From positions 124,001 through 188,000 of the forward strand of contig JBFWSG010000003.1 of the NCBI GenBank assembly GCA_050248495.1: DNA of 64,000 nucleotides. Direction: 5' to 3'. Of the stretch, positions 61,052-64,000 are shown piece by piece. This DNA is from DASYDU01 sp050248495. GTDB taxonomy: Bacteria; Planctomycetota; Planctomycetia; Pirellulales; Lacipirellulaceae. How positions within the stretch are numbered: the stretch's first letter is position 1; each line of letters opens with the position of its first letter. The position numbers and the translations under genes are program-made. The notes under the pieces were generated by a model. It did no database searches. It saw only the letters and a list, made by a program, of their open reading frames with translations, and was not told where the DNA came from.

Positions 61052-61786
61052 ATGAGTGAAGCAACTTACAGTCCCGGTCCCAAAGCGGGCACCGTCCGTA
61101 CCGCCGATGGCAAAGTCGTCGCGGTGCCGAAGAACTGGATTCTGCTTCCGCCCGGCGACGCGGCGCTCACACGGCGCGTCAAAGCCGCCGGCGATCACTG
61201 GGTGGTGCGAGAAAAGAAAGGCCGCAAGATGTTTTCGAAGGGCGTCTTGGCTCCGGCCGCAACTATCCAGCGGATCCAGGCCGAACTCACAGCGGAGCGC
61301 TCGACAGAAAGTTTCGGCAAGCGCAAAGCCGCCAACGCCAAACGGCGGGAGAAGACGCAAACCGTTTACGCAGCCGACTTCACCGGTGCGGTGGTGAGCT
61401 TTCTCGCCTTTCATCCGGCCCATGCCGACCTTGCTCAGCGCTTGGCCCAGGCAGTTGCCGATCATGCCACGCCGATCGGCAGCGGCACCGTGGCGCGGAC
61501 CAAACGCATCCCCATCGAGAGACGTGCCTCTTCCGCGGTCATCGCCTGGATGCGGCATCAAACGACCGCGTACGACACGATGAAGATTCCTCGCGTGGAG
61601 GGTGCGCGGTTCAAAGTGCGGCGACTGCTGATGCTGCAATCCAAAGAATTGCTCGCCCGCTATCGAAGGGGAGATGCCATTGCCGATGATTGCCCACTCG
61701 TGAAGGCGCTCTCGTCCTATCCCGCCACACCGAAGGTCAAGCAGACCTCTAAGTCAGTTCGCCGCAAGACGGCCAAGCAGCCGTGA
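61052..61786 (+). CDS. DUF2293 domain protein
   Basis: The 244-residue protein is basic, with the DUF2293 signature in the C-terminal half (GSGTVARTKRIPIERRASSA, then AVIAWMRHQTTAYD and MKIPRVEG). DUF2293 proteins are uncharacterised. GGAGG lies about seven bases before the ATG. The gene is divergent from the cupin gene and stands alone. Confidence 0.75.
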   Translation: MSEATYSPGPKAGTVRTADGKVVAVPKNWILLPPGDAALTRRVKAAGDHWVVREKKGRKMFSKGVLAPAATIQRIQAELTAERSTESFGKRKAANAKRREKTQTVYAADFTGAVVSFLAFHPAHADLAQRLAQAVADHATPIGSGTVARTKRIPIERRASSAVIAWMRHQTTAYDTMKIPRVEGARFKVRRLLMLQSKELLARYRRGDAIADDCPLVKALSSYPATPKVKQTSKSVRRKTAKQP

Positions 61787-61986
61787 AAAGACTAAAGGCC
61801 CGCTGCCTTCGCGATTGTCACGCAGAATTCTGGCTTTCTGCATAGGCTGTTTATTCCCACGTCGACTTTCGAAAAGAGCCCTCCAAACAGCCGATTTTCG
61901 TGATATTTCTGACGCGCCCCAACTAGAATCGACGGTTTGGGACGCACATCTGTGTTTGGGCTCATCATCGAAGAGGCAACTTGATC

Positions 61987-63357
61987 ATGCGCAGTCGACA
62001 ACCATCGTTTCGTTCTTTCTCGTTTGAACGCCTCGAAGAGCGCCAGATGCTGGCAGGCGACGTGACCGCGCAGATCATCAAGGGCGATTTGGTGATCCGC
62101 GGCGATGACTTCGACAACGGCATCACCATCACGGCCGGCACCGTCGCCGGCACCATCGTGGTTACTGGCGTGAGCGCCGGCGGCGCAGCCACGCGAGTCA
62201 ACGGAACCGCCAACGGCGCCATCACGCTCTCCGGTTTTTCCGACGACTTCAAAATCAAAATGAAGGGCGGCAACGACACCGTCACGATCACGGGCCTCAC
62301 GGTCCGCGACTCGCTCAAGTTGAAACTCGGCCAGGGGAACGATACCGCCACCTTCACCAGCGTCACGGTATTAGACGACGCCAAAATCAAATGCAACTAC
62401 GGCGACGATCGAGTGACGATCACCAATTCGGTCTTCGAGGAACTCGGAGTGAAGCTGGGCAGCAACAACGACGTCCTCAGCATCACGGGGACGACGGTGA
62501 ATGACAAAACGAAACTCAAAGGCGGCAGGGGCTCGAACGGCTTGACGTTGGGTGCGGGCAACATGCTGGCGAATTTAGATACGGACGATTTTACGCTGGG
62601 CTCGAATACGGCGCCCACGGTCGACTTGAACACCGTGACGGCGATCAACGAAAACGCGTCCGCGACGCTGACCGGGACGTTCACAGACTCGAATGTGTCT
62701 CAGACGCACACGCTCGTGGTCGACTGGGCTGACGCCAACAACAATACCGATTCCTCCTTCGCGGTGCCTGCCACGAGCAGCCTCGCCGTCAATCAGACGA
62801 TCAATTCGTCGACCGATTCGGCGGTGCTTACCATCACAGCTGTCAACCAGACGACAGGCGTGGTTACCTTTTCGGTGCAGCACAGATACACCGACGACGG
62901 CGTGGCGCCGGGCAACAACACGGCCAGCGACAACAGCACTGCCACGGTGACGGTCAGCGATGGCTTCGCCAGCGGCACCGATACGGCGACGATCACCGTC
63001 AACAACGTCGTGCCGACGATCACGGACCCCGCCGATACCACGGCCAACCGGAACACCGAGGTTACCGTTTCGACTACGATCACCGACCCAGGCACCTTGG
63101 ACCGGTTTACGGCCACCGCAAGCTGGGATGATGGCCAGGCGTCGGCCGATTCGATCAACCTGGGCACGACCACAATTACGGATCAGGTGGTGGGCAGCAC
63201 CAAGTTCAGCTGGAATCCGACCACTAGAGTGCTGACCTACAAGCACACCTACGCTGCGGGGGTGAGCACCGGCGAAAAGTCCGTCACCGTCACCGTGCGC
63301 GATGACGACTCGGCCACGGTTGCGAGTCAGACAACCACGGTCAACGTCACAGCATGA
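61987..63357 (+). CDS. Secreted repeat protein with planctomycete LEER-ML export motif
   Basis: The 456-residue protein begins with FERLEERQMLAGD, the N-terminal export-associated motif of planctomycete surface proteins, with no normal signal peptide. The first half has repeated beta strands of the type GNDTVTITG, LGQGNDTATF and LGSNNDVLSI, which resemble calcium-binding repeats. The second half has PKD/cadherin-like domains (NENASATLTGTFTD, VTVTVRDDD). It is probably a surface or extracellular structural protein. The ATG follows GAAGAGG. A TTG lies two codons upstream. Confidence 0.75.
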   Translation: MRSRQPSFRSFSFERLEERQMLAGDVTAQIIKGDLVIRGDDFDNGITITAGTVAGTIVVTGVSAGGAATRVNGTANGAITLSGFSDDFKIKMKGGNDTVTITGLTVRDSLKLKLGQGNDTATFTSVTVLDDAKIKCNYGDDRVTITNSVFEELGVKLGSNNDVLSITGTTVNDKTKLKGGRGSNGLTLGAGNMLANLDTDDFTLGSNTAPTVDLNTVTAINENASATLTGTFTDSNVSQTHTLVVDWADANNNTDSSFAVPATSSLAVNQTINSSTDSAVLTITAVNQTTGVVTFSVQHRYTDDGVAPGNNTASDNSTATVTVSDGFASGTDTATITVNNVVPTITDPADTTANRNTEVTVSTTITDPGTLDRFTATASWDDGQASADSINLGTTTITDQVVGSTKFSWNPTTRVLTYKHTYAAGVSTGEKSVTVTVRDDDSATVASQTTTVNVTA

Positions 63358-63561
63358 CATCACTTCGTGTCAAGAAACGTCAAAAACGTAAGTTCTAAGC
63401 GCTTCTATCGTGCCATGGTGGCGCGCTGCTGCGCGGTTACGCCACCTTCGCCGAGCTGCGAAAGAGGGCGTGTCCCGGCCTACTCGCGGCTTGAATGCAC
63501 AGCTTTACGGTGTGCCTTGGAAACGAGCCTCTGCAGATCGGCTCGCTAGCGCCGTCACAAG
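63358..63561. other. Intergenic gap
   Basis: The gap between the convergent surface protein and murG genes contains only short frames. No hairpin with a T-tract is obvious. Nothing else is seen. Confidence 0.4.
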
Positions 63562-64000
63562 TCACGCCGCCAGGCGGATCGTGCCCACGGACGCATCGAG
63601 AATGTCGCGGATCACGTCGGTAATTTCCGACGCCGCTTCCGGCCGCGCGAGCTGTCGCATGTTGGCGGCCATGTCGCTGCGTCGGGCGTAGTCCACCAAT
63701 AGCGGCGCCAAATGGTCGACCAGCGCTTCGCTCAGTGGTTCCTCGAGCGACGATTCGTCGATCACGGTCCCCGCACCGGCTGCCGCCACCACATCCGCGT
63801 TGGCGAGCTGATAGGCCTCGACGTCGCGCGGGTAAGGCACCAGGACGGCCGGCACACCGGCCAGCGCCAGTTCGGCGAGCGTGGTCCCGCCCGCGCGGCA
63901 CACGACCAGGTCGCTGGCGAACATCACCGGCGCCATCTCGTCAATGAACGATACCGTCAGCGCGTCGACGCCGGCCGCGCGGTACCGATTAATCGTCTGC
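63562..64000 (-). CDS. murG: MurG, 3' part only (UDP-GlcNAc:lipid I transferase)
   Basis: The reading frame continues through the right edge, so the N-terminal domain is missing. The part present reads FIDEMAPVMFASDLVVCRAGGTTLAEL and VPAVLVPYP, the donor-binding motif of MurG, followed by a normal C-terminal helix. MurG adds GlcNAc to lipid I at the inner membrane in peptidoglycan synthesis, so this gene points to a peptidoglycan-type wall pathway in the host. Confidence 0.85.
   Translation of the reverse strand, partial: QTINRYRAAGVDALTVSFIDEMAPVMFASDLVVCRAGGTTLAELALAGVPAVLVPYPRDVEAYQLANADVVAAAGAGTVIDESSLEEPLSEALVDHLAPLLVDYARRSDMAANMRQLARPEAASEITDVIRDILDASVGTIRLAA

Overview
The window is a chromosomal segment of a planctomycete, most likely from the Pirellulales. 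The evidence is the combination of secreted proteins with planctomycete dockerin-like repeats and PEP-CTERM tails, a prepilin-like DUF1559 protein, a surface protein with an LEER-x-ML export motif, an ECF sigma / FecR-LamG pair, a TIGR03545/TIGR03546 pair, and an alternative complex III / caa3 oxidase operon. The sequence is GC-rich, except for a visibly less GC-rich stretch at about 21.5-34.7 kb.

Region 1 (1-12177) is one tightly overlapping respiratory operon: actA (3' end), actB, actC, actD, actE, actF, a small membrane protein, an SCO copper chaperone, and the four subunits of an A2-type caa3 cytochrome oxidase. It encodes quinol oxidation by ACIII, electron transfer to cytochrome c, and O2 reduction. 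Region 2 (12215-15509) looks like a nitric-oxide response block: a stand-alone DUF542/ScdA_N protein, flavohaemoglobin Hmp on the minus strand, and a divergent Rrf2 regulator with a perfect inverted repeat in its promoter, followed by a methyltransferase and a cupin. Region 3 (15567-21450) encodes an unusual membrane oxidoreductase: a NarI-like cytochrome b with a Cys-rich tail, a NarB/NasA-like molybdopterin subunit, a four-cluster ferredoxin subunit, a Rieske protein, a small two-helix protein and a TDT/SLAC1-type anion transporter. This could be a nitrate-linked electron-transfer complex.

Region 4 (about 22-34.75 kb) is an integrative element next to a tRNA-Met gene. It carries a serine recombinase, a DUF932 protein, two sigma/HTH-like regulators, a candidate SOS box, an AT-rich region with GGTGAC repeats that could be an origin, a PrimPol-D5/SF3 helicase replicase, small accessory proteins, an excisionase-like HTH protein and a tyrosine integrase whose C-terminus is read antisense from the tRNA gene. 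I could not find the second attachment site by eye.

Region 5 (34.8-45.2 kb) holds a REP-like palindrome pair, a DUF4139 protein, and a locus that looks devoted to galactan. It has two GH53 galactanases, an ECF sigma / FecR-LamG pair, two paralogous PEP-CTERM proteins and a DUF1559 protein. Region 6 (45.3-64 kb) has a TolC-like protein, an octahaem cytochrome with TPR repeats, the TIGR03546/TIGR03545 pair, RNase P RNA, two toxin-antitoxin-like modules (one beside a duplicated gene fragment), a radical SAM protein, an FHA protein, RsgA, a PL9 pectate lyase, DUF2293 and LEER-type proteins, and the 3' part of murG at the right edge.
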